Of a stretch of DNA of 64,000 bases, positions 1 to 12,189 are shown one piece after another. The position numbers and the translations under genes were made by a program. The number at the start of each line of letters is the position of its first letter. Position 1 is the stretch's first letter. Under the pieces are notes generated by a model. That model had not been told where the DNA came from. It did no database searches and worked only from the letters and a program-made list of their open reading frames with translations. Source of the stretch: Nansenia antarctica (lineage: Eukaryota > Chordata > Actinopteri > Argentiniformes > Microstomatidae); assembly GCA_963989245.1 (NCBI GenBank), contig OZ022344.1, positions 8,474,810 through 8,538,809 of the forward strand, read 5' to 3'.

Positions 1-14
1 ATGGTTACACTTAC

Positions 15-537
15 AGTAATAGGTCTGTCCTCCTTCAGCCTAGCAGCCTCCTCTAGCCGCCTAGCAGGTTGCCGAAGCGTCCTGTTTCTCATGGCTACAA
101 TATAAAAAACGGAAGGAAGAGAATGTGAAATTACTTAATGTGAAATTACTACAAGGATACGGCCAAAAAGCCGTATCCTTGTAGTATTTTCTACCTTCCT
201 AAATGATGGCTAGAACGTCGGGTTATAAAGCGAAAGCTTCTTTATATTAAAAAATGTGTTGGCCTACACTGGATATTCACTTTAATTCTGGACGTTACAA
301 TTTGCATTTCTCAAAAACAACAATCTAAACTGTGAACTTCTATGACGTCTTGCCGCAAGGCCTTCTGGGACCAATTAAAGTTAATCATGTAACCTATAAC
401 GTTACAACAATCTATTAATACAGGCGGGCCGTCAAGCCCATAGACTTTTACTTGTCAAGGCAAATGTTTTAAGCGAAAATCTGTAATTCAAGACTCTCTG
501 GTAATTTACACACAAGACCCACATTGATCTCTACTCA

Positions 538-579
<42 letters not shown>

Positions 580-1257
580 CTCTAGTTCTGTCCACCTTCA
601 GCTTAGCAGCCTCCTCCCTCCGCCTAGTAGCCTGCTGAAGGCGTGCCTTCTGCTCATGCTTCCTTCTTGTCGTTCTTGAGCTATCGTTATACATGGCTAC
701 AATATGAAAAACAAGGAAGAGAATGTGAAATTACGTATTTTAGATTTATATATTATTATTATTATATAATTACTTGTCCCCTAGTCATTTCTCAAAACCA
801 ACAAACTAAACTGTCAACTTCTATGACGTCTTGCCGCAAGGCCTTCTGGGACATGCAGTTCTACCTATTCTTAGTCAATACAACAGAAATGTACTTCTTT
901 AAGTTATGTAACATATTAATCAATCTCTTTTAATTTTCAATCATGTAACACATTAATCAATAATGTAACCTATAAAGTTAATCATGTAACCTACAAAGTT
1001 AATCATGTAACCGATAAAGTTAATCATTTAACCTACAAAGTTAATCATGTAACCGATAAAGTTAATCATGTAACCGATAAAGTTAATCATGTAACCGATA
1101 AAGTTAAGATAAAGATAAATAAAATAAATTTACAGAATACAGGCGGGCCGTCAAGCCCATAGACTTTTACTTGTCAAGGCAAATTTTTAAAGCGCAAATC
1201 TGTAATTCAAGACTCTCCGGTAATTTACACACAAGACCCACGTTGATCTCTACTCAG

Positions 1258-1322
<65 letters not shown>

Positions 1323-1477
1323 CTGGGTTGGTCCTCCGGGCTGGCTGCTCTGTGGGCCAGAGATTCGGTTAAGGTGATGTCGTCATCGTGAATCTCCTTT
1401 TCAAGCTGCCAAGCAGACTGGACATTGAAGTCATCTCCCTGGCTCTCCTTCTTGTTTTTTGGCATTTCTGCAACTTT
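15..1477 (-). CDS. Coiled-coil gene, 5' exons 1-3 (copy 1, runs off the window)
   Basis: Three exons on the minus strand match exons 1-3 of the fuller gene at 40767-44445. Exon 1 (1477-1321) follows an acceptor ending TTTGTAG; its ATG is at 1465 and opens MPKNKKESQGDDF. Exon 2 (696-580) opens CC-ATG and encodes a basic segment with RRREEAAKLKVDR. Exon 3 (94-15) encodes a related segment with RRLEEAARLKEDR and ends at a GTAAGT donor. Phases fit: exons 1 and 2 end in phase 1, and exons 2 and 3 begin with two bases. Exons 2 and 3 and their introns look like tandem duplicates of each other. The donors of exons 1 and 2 are the first GT of a GT microsatellite. Remaining exons would lie left of base 1. 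Family not recognised. Confidence 0.6.
149..184. repeat. Perfect 15-bp hairpin in an intron (copy 1)
   Basis: Arms CTACAAGGATACGGC and GCCGTATCCTTGTAG flank a 6-base loop (CAAAAA). It lies in the intron between exons 2 and 3 of the coiled-coil gene and is absent from the sister intron unit near 720. Confidence 0.9.
541..579. repeat. CA microsatellite at exon 2 donor
   Basis: CA dinucleotide run, with an AAACAC interruption near its end, next to the exon 2 splice donor. Copy 2 counterpart 43501-43535 is broken by AAAC interruptions and shorter. Confidence 0.9.
974..1099. repeat. Minisatellite, six 21-bp units (copy 1)
   Basis: Six units of 21 bp starting AAAGTTAATCATGTAACC and ending GAT or TAC, in the intron between exons 1 and 2 of the coiled-coil gene. 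Copy 2 counterpart at 43930-44055 has one substitution (GTCAATC). Confidence 0.9.
1265..1320. repeat. CA microsatellite at exon 1 donor (copy 1)
   Basis: Uninterrupted CA run whose last bases form the minus-strand donor GT of exon 1. The counterpart 44219-44288 in copy 2 is longer by about 12 bp. Confidence 0.95.
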
Positions 1478-1838
1478 CTACAAACAACTGAACAAGGAAG
1501 AGAATGTGAAATGACGTATTTTATATTTATATATTATTATTATTATAGAACGACTTGTCCCCTATGAGTTCATGGATGACTGTGAGGCTGTTTGAACTTC
1601 CAAAGTGACTGACGTTGATATTGCGCTGTGACATTGTGATTGAAGCATCAGTTGCAGGTGCAACGTGCCAAAAAGCCATTCTCCTTTTCGTATTTCTACC
1701 TTCAAAAAATATGTCTAGGACGTCGGGTTGTAAAGCAAAAGCTTCTTTATATAAGAATCTCTGTTGGCATTGACACTTTGGATCACTTTCAAACAATAAA
1801 CGAGCTAGACTTTGACACTCAGCGGAGTCAGCGCTCGC

Positions 1839-1876
1839 GCGCACACACACCCGCGCAGCCACATCCAGACCCCCGC

Positions 1877-1915
<39 letters not shown>

Positions 1916-1939
1916 GCGCAGCCACATCCAGACCCCCGC

Positions 1940-1981
<42 letters not shown>

Positions 1982-2016
1982 CACACACACACCCCCCCGC
2001 AGCCACACCCAGACCC
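1839..2016. repeat. CA microsatellite with GC-rich spacers
   Basis: CA runs are separated by repeated spacers of the form CGCAGCCACATCCAGACC. It lies just left of the hAT-like MITE. Copy 2 counterpart is 44807-44984, with run lengths shifted between the two CA blocks. Confidence 0.9.
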
Positions 2017-2024
2017 CCCCCCAC

Positions 2025-3095
2025 TAGGGTGACCAGGTCCCAACAAACCAAATGTGGGACAAGGAATATGTTTGTGTGGGACAATGTGGGACACCCTCTC
2101 AACAGGCCGGGATCGAACTTTAGGTGCCCCTGGTAGCATCCCCCCGCCCCCCCGGCCGAGAGAGCTATGTCTATCCAATTTGTTTAAATATATGTGCATT
2201 TCCATTCTGTTTCCTATTCTGTTTGGTTTATTCAGTAGCATCCAATAGACTTTGCAGATAAAAACAAATATATCTTATTTGAATGTGAACCTCACAATAA
2301 AGTATCTGTATGGAGCAGAAAGTGAGGTCAAAGTGCAGTATCAATTTAGTATATTAATAAAGAAAAGTAGCCTGACAGTGTTAGGCCTGTAGATGATTGA
2401 GTATGTAGGCTATCTAGCTAGCTAACTTGCCTCCCATTTGCAACACAAATGCATTGACATAGCTGTCAAGGCTGGCTAACGCGCACACACACTAGACGAA
2501 AACAACAACGAAAACAACACACAATGACAGTGATAACAGCTAGTCAAAGGATAAACCAATTGCCAAATTGTCATTTTTCAGTTTTTAGATAGCCTGACAC
2601 TACAGATTGTAAGCTTTCAAATGATGTGTCATACATTGTAGTCCTTGCTTTTGAACACTTTTCGTCCTAAAACGAAAGTGGTCACTTATCAGTAGCCTAC
2701 GGCAAACGAGAACAGTGAATCCAATCCAGACATTATACGTTTTTAGTGATCGTTAAACTATTGTTTATTATATCGAGTGGGTACTTTAAAACTTCAAGTT
2801 GGTGTTGTGAAAAAAAAAACGAAAACTAGATATTGTTGACACAATAAGTTTCACTTTACGACCTTTGAGTCAGCGGCTGGTTCACACATTCAGCCAGCTC
2901 CCTATGTCCACGTGGGGCAATGTCCGTTGCCATGGGAACATTAATGCTGTTTCCTGATAGGCTGAAGACGTTCCATAGAATCTGGACGTTCTGCTGCATC
3001 TGAACATGTCAAATCGCTGCGCTTTGTGCGGGACTCACCAAAAGTCGTGAAAATGCTGTGCAGTCCCGCGCAAAGCGGGACATCTGGTCACCCTA
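2025..3095. mobile_element. hAT-like non-autonomous DNA transposon (copy 1)
   Basis: The ends are inverted: TAGGGTGACCAG at the left and CTGGTCACCCTA at the right. The left flank is CCCCCCAC. The right flank in copy 2 is CGCCCCAC, 7 of 8 matching, so an 8-bp target duplication fits; copy 1 has lost one base there. No transposase frame is seen inside the 1071 bp. A 38-bp internal piece (ACAGATTGTAAGCTTTCAAA and following) recurs at 12488-12525. Confidence 0.75.
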
Positions 3096-3103
3096 CCCCC
3101 ACC

Positions 3104-5316
3104 ACACACACACCCAGTCACACACACACACACACACCCAGTCACACACACACACACAAGTACGCTAACGTCCACAGGCGCTTACCTTGTGATAGCGTGT
3201 TGATCCTTGAATGACATCAAACTGGCTCGATCGTCTTTTATAAACCCACATGTGATTGTGACGTCATTATGTCATTGTTAGGCAACAAGAATGAATCAGA
3301 AATGCCACAATTTGCTTCTATCCTTTATTCTATCTTTTGCTTCTATCCTTTGACTGTATTCTATCGTTTATCCTTTTTTCTTTTCAGTATCTTTGCAGAA
3401 AGTAAGTTATGGTACATTTACTTCAAAGTACACTACATTTACTTGTGTAAAATGAAAAGTGAAAAATAAAGTGGAAGATGCAAAGTTCAAACAAAAAAGA
3501 AAAACTAAAATTCCAAGGCTACAATACAATAGCAATCACACCAAACATGTCTCACTCCTGAGGGTTTTGGTCCACCCTCTGGTCTGCATCTGGTCACATC
3601 TAATGTCTTCCCTGGCAAGGCATCTAGTCTATTTCATTTCATTGTATATATTCTGCTACTGTAATATTTTCTAGACATTTCAATATGATTACTGCAAATG
3701 GTGAAAATACCACCGCTCATCCCTTATGAGACTTTGCTGAGGTGCTGGAACTGAAGAGTATCAATAGAGGGCAAAATAACAGCATCTGCACACTCAAACA
3801 CTGTGCAAAAAAACAGTTTATTGCGAGCTTTCTGTCATATATGATAGGAATATGATTACTGCAAAATTGCACCAAATAATTCAGTTTTGAACGTGTTCTT
3901 CAGAGTTTTTAACACAGTATGTTAGCAATGAAAAAATGTGTTGCAAATACATAGTATTTTGCAAGTGGGGGAGTTTGAATGAGAGAAGTGTTATGGCATT
4001 TGGAGAACGTAGTCATTGAATGCATTCTGTATGAAAGCAATGCACAAATCACAGAGAAAGAGTCACAGTTTTGTTCACATGGGTTTCTGCTCTGCTGACT
4101 GTATGAAGAGTTGTGAAACTGTGGTTTCAGTATTGAACATGGTGAGTTAGCAATCGTAAAAAACTGTAAATCCATTAGGTCTAGGGCCTATACCCATCAA
4201 TAGTTCACACTGCAGCAACAGCAGCATCACATCCGAGATACAGTGCCAACTAAGTTACAGTAATAATGCTCTTTAGAGAAGTAGGCTACCTACAAAAACC
4301 TTCTGATGCCAAAAGCACTCTCTCTTTCACTGAAAAAAAAAGTATGTCGAATCTACCTAAATGAATCATGGACATCGGTTGCATGAAATAAAATCGATAA
4401 AATAAAATTGTCTTACTATATTCTTATGAAAGATTAATGATAGCAAAACATGATTTTATTTCATGCAACCGATGTCCATGATTCATTGAGGTAGATGCAA
4501 CACCTTTTTCAGTGGTATAATATTCAATATTGGATCAGTTAGTATGCACAATATTATACAACAGTACCCATACTACTAAATTCACATTTTGCCAAATTCT
4601 GAATGAATTGACCATTTCAAGGAATGTTTGGTTACTGGGCAACACCTGGCTGCTACTGAACTTCCTGTGAGTCAGCTGATACTGGGTTAGTACTTTGTTA
4701 GCTAACAGGAAGTTTGTCTGGATCCAGCATGGTATTGCCTAGTAAGTAACCGAACATGCCTTGACATGGTCAATATAGTACATTACAGGTAGTTCTGTTC
4801 TGTTAGTTCTAATTGGAAAAGAGACATTAAAACTGATATTACAGTACAACATCACTTATTTTTAAGAAAAAATCTTTATTTGTCATGCATAAGTGCACTT
4901 GACTCAAACACATGTAATGGGCAACTGGAAACAGTTAAGTTTACTGAATGGTTTAAAACTTTACATAGTACAGTAGTACAATTACAAAAATGTTATTTGT
5001 GCAAAAAAAAATCAACAATGAACTGGTTAGGTTGGAGCTGCTGGCACAGTGTGGCAAAACAATGTACACACTAAAACTGGAAACAGTTAAGTTTACTGAA
5101 TGGTTCACTAAATAAACAAAATCTCGATCCCCGTAACACCAGTAGAACTGACATGAACATTGTCTGTGCATTGGGACGGCTTAAAAACTTCGATCGACAA
5201 TTAACTGGTTAGGTTGGAGCTGCTGGCAGACACCTTCGTGTCTGAACGTTCAGGGAGGAGTACATAACCATTGCATTTTTTTTTAAATAATAATAATAAT
5301 ATAGAGGTTACTGATC
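3104..5316. other. Non-coding stretch (copy 1; copy 2 46074-48298)
   Basis: A short CA microsatellite (3104-3160) is followed by AT-rich DNA with no supported gene. The only structured element is the fold-back MITE at 4328-4514. A duplicated phrase (ACTGGAAACAGTTAAGTTTACTGAATGG) occurs in two parts near 4924 and 5076, downstream of the SAMD3-like gene and possibly in its 3' UTR. Confidence 0.6.
4328..4514. mobile_element. Fold-back MITE, 187 bp (copy 1)
   Basis: Starts CACTGAAAAA and ends TTTTTCAGTG. The arms pair over about 65 bp, including GAATCATGGACATCGG and its complement. There is no coding capacity. The same CACTGAAAAAAAAAGTA terminus is seen at 30232. Confidence 0.85.
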
Positions 5317-6470
5317 TCACTCAAAAAGTTTGAGTTTCAAGGCTTGTGCCTTCTTTGACAGTGTACTGCCATCCAGCTGCATTAGGATTTTCTGTACAAC
5401 TTCAAAAGTGTACCTCAGTTCTGCATGGTAGCCCAGATTTAAATTATAGATTAGACCAAACAGCATGGCTGTTGCGAAGGGCACGCTTGGGAGGTCTCGC
5501 AGTACAGCCTGCCCTTCGAGGACGATCCCGATGTCCCCTTCACTTGGGTCGTCGCTCTTTATATTGAAGATCCCCACTGTGGTCGCCTCGATCCCATCCT
5601 GGATGGTGGCTTCGTCTGCAGTCTGGAGAAAAAGATTGTCAAGTTACATTACTTGGAATATGAACGTTGGTTTGGAAAAACGTTGTGCATGAATGCGTTC
5701 AAAAGAGATTTTTTTTCTTCCAAGAATGTTGAACTGAACACAGCCATTTGAATCTGGTGAACGTGAACTAGTTCATTTTGGGGGGCTGTGAACCTGTAGT
5801 TCATATTTAGGAAGATAAATCAATGAGAATTAAAAGTAGGCTAGCCTAACTCGACTACAAAACAATGCTAGATTCAGATTCTTCGCCTTGAGGCTCGTTA
5901 TAGGCTACTATCAGTGTTTCACACGATTAAGGCTGTCGCGCGAGCATCAGGAGCAAGTGAGAGAAGTGTCAAGTAATGTTTGGATTATGTTTAGGCTTAG
6001 GGCTGGTAATCATGTGGGGTTAACAGGCTCTGCATCGATGGGAACTAGCCTCTACCCATTGTGTTGCTATAAATGACACTGCATTACTGCATCTTATGCA
6101 TAAAAGGAAATTATTGACATTGGTTTAGTGGTAAAACAAAACTTTTTAAATCACTGTCTATGATTCTATAATAGACTGTAGCAATAGCTTGCGGTACACA
6201 TATAAAAAGGGACTTTTTGGGACTGAACTTAGTTCAAAATAGTGAATTATGAACTTGAACACTTTAGTTGGACTTACATCATACTCCCTCACCAGACAAT
6301 CTGGCTTCTCGTTGAGGTACACACAGAGACCCTTGAGGATGGACTCCCTTCCAAAGTCAATGTCATAATTCTGGAAAGAGAGTTACCGGTATTTCATTTG
6401 TCATAACAACCGACAAGGGGTGTTAGATCACTGCAATGCTCAAAGGAAAATTACACCTTTTGGGGAGTTT

Positions 6471-6760
6471 AGCCTATTTACCACCTTCCCCATTGTGAGA
6501 CAAGAACATGTGACATTTTCTTCTCTGTGCATTCTGTATGAACATTTTGGAAATCCAAAGAATTACCCTAGCTTAGCTGCAAGAACTAAACTGAATGGGC
6601 CCCGCTAGCATTGTTGCAGCATTGCTAGTGGAGCCCATTCAATTTAGTTCTTACAGCTAAACTTGGGTAATTCTTTGGATTTCCAAAATGTTCATACAGA
6701 ATGCACAGAAGAAAATTGTATATGTTCTTGTCGCACAATGGGGAAGGTGGCAAATAGGCT
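6471..6760. mobile_element. Fold-back element 1 in SAMD3-like intron (copy 1)
   Basis: A 290-bp imperfect palindrome. Left arm starts AGCCTATTTACCACCTTCCC and right arm ends with its complement. The centre is near 6605 (CTAGCATTG/CAGCATTGCTAG). Copy 2 is 49453-49742. It lies between exons D and C. Confidence 0.85.
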
Positions 6761-6785
6761 AGACTGAAAAATGTGTTTTTCCTTT

Positions 6786-7109
6786 AAAGGTGCACTTCCC
6801 CCATTAGCAATCAGCTTTCTGTTCTTCCATAAGTGTCAGTACATTACAATGAAGGTGGTTTTCCTGACCTCAATCTTCCCTGGGCTTCCAAAAAAAATGA
6901 TATGTTGTTTTTTTAAACTACACAAGTTATATCATAAAGATGTCAAAATCGTCATATGACATCATTTGTCCAGATTTTAAATTTTACTTTTAATTAACTT
7001 TTTTGGAAGCCCAGGGAAGATTGAGGGCAGAAAACCCACCTTCATTGTAATGTACTGACACTTAGGGAAGGACAGAAAGCTGATTGCTAATGGGGGACGT
7101 GCCCCTTTA
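6786..7109. mobile_element. Fold-back element 2 in SAMD3-like intron (copy 1)
   Basis: Arms of about 110 bp: AAAGGTGCACTTCCCCCATT at the left and AATGGGGGACGTGCCCCTTT at the right, with an AT-rich centre. It lies 25 bp from fold-back element 1. Copy 2 is 49768-50091. Confidence 0.85.
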
Positions 7110-7985
7110 GTGCAGCTAAAAAATGGTCTCAGAAAGCCACCCAAACAGAAGGACTGAAATTATGTCAAGAGGGGGGTCCAGGCAGGGCAGATTGTCAGCT
7201 TAGTCTAGAGGCAGGGGTGGAGAGTATGACAAAAGTCCTCTGTGCCCTGTGGTTACTGCATAATTGTACACCAACATCACTGTTGTACAAGAACTGTACA
7301 TAATTTGCAGGCAATATACCACATTACATTTGATTTTAATCACCATCATGCAACACATATTAGAGTACAAAGAATTGGGGTACATTATTCTATCAAATAT
7401 TTTTCTGGAATAAATGTACATACTTTGTCCATGGCTTCCTGGATTGCCATCACTTTTTTGCCGATCACACCTCCTCTCTTTTTAAAGAGATGCAAAAGCC
7501 TGTAGGTGTGCATGTCAAGCTCGGACAGGAACTTAGATTGGAGAGGCATTGTAGTGATGCGCTTAAACTCAGCATTTATCTGAAACACAGAGCACACCCG
7601 CCAAATGTCAACTTCATACAGGGCACGGGTCCTAAGAGTGATAGACACACAGATTCAATATTACGTTGTATCACTGCATTCCACATATTACATTGCCACT
7701 TTGCAGCCCCAGCTAGTAATTTGAAGGCAGGACTAGTATTAAAAATTAAATGATTGACAGGTTTTAGAAAAGTCATCTTCCACTTGGTGTAACATTTCAA
7801 TGCTAATGTACGGTTGTATGTATTACAGTAGTAACGTTACTATTACAGCAGCCAATATAAAGGTTGAGTCTTGTTAGCCGGTTACCAGGTAATAATGCAC
7901 ATAATTGCTAAACTGATTGGTCGCCCCGGGAATTCAGGTACCAATCACTGGCCAGGATTCCAAAACCAGTTTGGAGCTACACCCT

Positions 7986-9036
7986 TTCAAGGGACACTCA
8001 ACCCTAGAACAACATTGGGCTCAAAAACAGGAACCCCACATAATAGAAATATTTTGTGGTTACCATGACTACTTTTTCCATTTAAAAAAAATAGATCCAA
8101 CGATCTGTAACTTCCTGGAGGAACCCTGTCAAATGTGTCAGCATCTCCCAGGACACCATCACAAAGACTACAATACCAAAAAAGATACAGTATAAGGGGC
8201 TGTGGATGGGTGCAATGCATGTTGGTTAACAGAGTCTTTCAAAATAACAGTGTTGTAGACACTATCTATTTTCTTTGAATGGAAAAAGTAGTCATGGTAA
8301 CCACCACAATTCTCAGGCATGTGATTGGCCAAGGACCAAAAAGCAGGAAAATATACAGTGCAGAGCATGCAAGGACATGACACAGAACCCTCCACTTCAG
8401 GTGGACAGCACTTTCTACTCCACCATCAGTGAGGTAGGCTACTTAATGGTCACTGTAAAAGCTTCAGAGTCCCTGTGCCGATAGGAGAATCTGGCTGAAC
8501 GACAAAGCAACTCCCTAGCCCTCCTCCCTCTGCCTTTATGGCTAGACGGTTTAACCTCATTCCTCTATGGGTAGATGGTTACCAAAGCCCAGCTGGAACG
8601 AGAACATGTCCACTCGTCAGACCACTGAATCATTGAAACAGGCTGGAAATGTCAACGTCAACTCAGGTGAATCGCTGAAACATCTGTGGCGTCAGAGTAT
8701 CATAAGTGTCGTTTCACAGACTGGACTCGAATGGAGTGCAGGAGAGATGGAAGGCCTTCAGTCAGATTCTCCCCTCGATGCAAAGGAACACTTAAGCTCT
8801 TTAGAGTAACCAATCAGTAGCCTATACCTCATTGAAGGTGGAGCAGAACAGGGCTGTCCTAAGACAGTCCTAAATTATATAACAAGAATAAAAACAGCAG
8901 TGAAGTCTAGCCAATCAGGTCAGAAAAGCAGGAAATCCTGTATAAACAGGGAAAACCACATCCCTGAATTCTTTTCTATTTTATGTGGGGTTCATTTTTG
9001 AGCCCAATGTTGTTCTAGAGTTGAGTATCCCTTTAA
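7986..9036. mobile_element. TIR element in SAMD3-like intron (copy 1)
   Basis: Terminal inverted repeats of about 55 bp: left has GGGACACTCAACCCTAGAAC, right has GTTCTAGAGTTGAGTATCCC. A second, inner inverted repeat pairs 8053-8094 with 8262-8306 (GGTTACCATGACTACTTTTT). No transposase is seen. Copy 2 is 50968-52021 and differs by a few bases at the inner right arm. Confidence 0.75.
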
Positions 9037-11082
9037 GACGATTCCTGTACAGTTGGATGTTTAAACTTAATTTCTGAAATAAGCTGTGTAAAAGGAAACT
9101 CTCATACCTCACTCACGTCGAAGAATGCTGGCCATCTTGCCATGAATGTCTCTACCATGGGTGTCTCGGAGATCACTTCTAGTCTTCTATAGGCAAATGT
9201 CCTGTCCATTTTCATCCTTATCACCTCCCTGTTGTTCCTTATCTTGACATCTGAGAGAAGTTCTTCTCTGATCCTTTCTAGGCTGGTTTCAGATTCTCCA
9301 ATGGGAAATGGGGGGCAGTAGTTAACTTCAGACCTCCGTGGTTTCTTCATGGCCGCAGCAGGAGTTGCCCTTCCTTGTGGCTTGTTCTTCAGAGAGTTTA
9401 GTCACTTCAGTGCATCCTATTTTTCTCAGCTGAGTGCGGTATCCAGCAAGTTTATTTGCCAAACGTAACTTCCAGCCGGAGCATCCAGTAAGAGAACCTT
9501 TCTCCTTCAGGCAAGGATGTTTGGATACGAGGGCGTTCGCAACCATGTGGAATTCCTGGCCTTTGCAGTAGACTTTGTACTTTATAATTTCTTGTACTAA
9601 GCCATCAAGAATGTTGGTCTTTAGTTTAACCAGATCTTATCCACCTAATTTTTCTGGTTTTCTGCTCGAAATGACATGCCCACAGTGAATATAGAATATG
9701 TCCACAATCACAAGGGCCTTCATAATGATATTGTTATCAAATGAAAGCTAACACCTGTGGGGTGGCTGTAGAAGTGTCAGAATCAAAATATATGTTACTG
9801 TGTCAGAGCAAATAGAGCTAGAACATTATAAAACATCTCAAATTCAGTCTCCGCCTAAAAAAAAAACAGCTTTTACAGTGAATATCACCTTGGAAACCTG
9901 ATAACGAAGCCCAAATCATCTAGGAATCAGTACTCCAGGGTCTTATTAGTACTTGTGCCAAAGTCGATGCTAGTAATGTGAGCAAATGCAACTTTGTACC
10001 TGTTTTAGTAACGGTATGTTTAGGCGGACACCTATATGTTTAGGCCATTTGGAGATATTTTGGCAACATCTTTGACCTTTGACCTTTCTCATGCATCAGA
10101 TTTCTTTTTTTTCTTTTTTGGGGGGGGGGGGGATTTTTTTGGGTTGGCCGACCAATGGTATGGAAATTCGGCGTTGAAACCGGACATGACACATTCTCCA
10201 GTTGGAGAAAACTGGATGTGACTTAGGCCGTGTTTACCGTCTCGGGAAAAAAAGGGTGGCATCGTATAGCATGCAAAGTTGTGAAAAAAATGTGATATCG
10301 ATGAAGAGAATTGAACGAGGTACTCTTTATATCACTTCGGATGCCCATGGGGGTCCGTTGGCTCCATCTGGAATAAGCGAAGTGCCATTTTGTTTGTAAG
10401 CAGCATTCCCCTTCTCAAGTTTGAACTCGGAATCATATGAGAACTGGGGTACATTGAAAGTGTCGGGCCAAGGTGATCTTGAGCTTGATTCTGACCCGGA
10501 TGAGGAGTGACTACCTGATCTTGAGCTTGACCCAGGAGATGACAGAATATCTGTGTCAAAAGACAAGGCACTACCAGGTGAACTTGGAGGGAGAACTGAA
10601 GAACCGAAGGAGGAGGAAGAACTGAAAGAGTCCTCAGGTGAACTCTCTATCTGGATTACTTTAACGGTCCCTCTATCTACAAGGTCATCCACTGAGGTCA
10701 CGTTCATGAACTGATTTGTGAAGTCTGGATCCATGAACTGAAGTCGGAAGGTAAAGTTGATGTCACACTGTCTCTTCACCTCTTGAAGAACGTCCTTAAG
10801 AGTGCCAGAGAAACCATCAGCAAATGTCACTCTTCTACAGTCATCGTCATTCACGCTGACTCTCAACACCTTTGAGGCAGACATCCTTAATCTGTGAAAG
10901 AAACAAAAAGATCAGAGCTAATAGTTAGTGCACATGTAATGTTGAGTACCTCTGCCGCCAGGGGGCAAAGGTGGGAGTCTTGTCCTGTAGAAGTGGAAGG
11001 TAATGTTTTCACCCGGTGTGTGTGTGACTGTCTATAAGCGGTGGAGGTCAACAGCGGTGGAGGTTAAAGGGGCAACAAGTAG

Positions 11083-11250
11083 GGCTGTCCCAAACGACTA
11101 TTTTTCTAACGATTAATCTAGCGATTCTTTTTTCGATTAGTCGATTAGTCTAACGACTAATTTAACGATTAGTCTGGCGATTATTATTTTTGCTGTTCGA
11201 TTAATGTATCACTTAATTTTCGCCAAAATAATGGCTGTATTGTCTCTCTC
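11083..11250. mobile_element. MITE-like fragment left of the CTA array
   Basis: TAGGGCTGTCCCAAACGAC followed by repeated CGATTAGTC / ACGATTAAT phrases is the kind of terminus seen in fish hAT MITEs. A matching inverted end was not found, so the extent is unknown. Copy 2 starts at about 54068. Confidence 0.45.
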
Positions 11251-11429
11251 TGTTTAACAGTGTCTTTATAAAGCACTCTGGGTAATAGCTGCTGCTCTTA
11301 TAAAACAAAGCAGTGTGTGACATGCACATCACTCAGACGGCCGCCCCTTTAAATGATCAGCTGATGTATGGGGGCTGTCTGTGGGCCCGCAATTAAACAC
11401 AGACACCTTTAATTCGGCGACCTGCTACA

Positions 11430-12038
<609 letters not shown>

Positions 12039-12189
12039 GTAACTGCCTCTGTCAAACAGCCCCAGACACAGGGCAGACTCACTGCTATGTTTAGCCAACT
12101 TGAATGCCAACATGGCCATCAGGGTTTTTCCTGGCTCAAAATGAGGCGGAGGTGGTACCAGTGGTGTTTGACATCGGGGGGGACCCATG

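Larger units (their letters stand above)
5317..10891 (-). pseudogene. PB1-like / SAMD3-like family gene, five coding exons, damaged (copy 1)
   Basis: Minus strand. Exon A starts after TTTCACAG at 10891, with ATG at 10884; it encodes a PB1-like domain (RVSVNDDDCRRVTFADGF), a Ser-rich linker and the family motif FSYDSEFKLEKGNAAY. Exon B (9635-9108) has VSKHPCLKEKGSLTGCSGWK and later FAYRRLEVISETP. Exon C (7579-7424) has ITTMPLQSKFLSELDMH. Exon D (6370-6278) is 93 nt and exon E (5622-5317) ends in the family C-terminus LRYTFEVVQKILMQLDG. Exons B-E join with GT-AG borders and matching phases. Two faults are present. One extra base near 9397-9402 breaks the frame inside exon B. The exon A donor expected at 10368/10367 reads CCAG-ATGGAG, though phase 1 there fits exon B exactly. 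I know the family as expanded, mostly uncharacterised teleost proteins; the function is unknown. A 5' UTR exon should lie further right. Confidence 0.72.

Noticed and set aside
974..1099. A CRISPR-like array
   Set aside because: The 21-bp units are contiguous with no spacers. This is a minisatellite in a vertebrate intron.
1171..2248. Thr/His-rich and Cys/Val-rich frames
   Set aside because: They are translations of CA/GT microsatellites; only the minus-strand segments outside the repeats have splice-site support.
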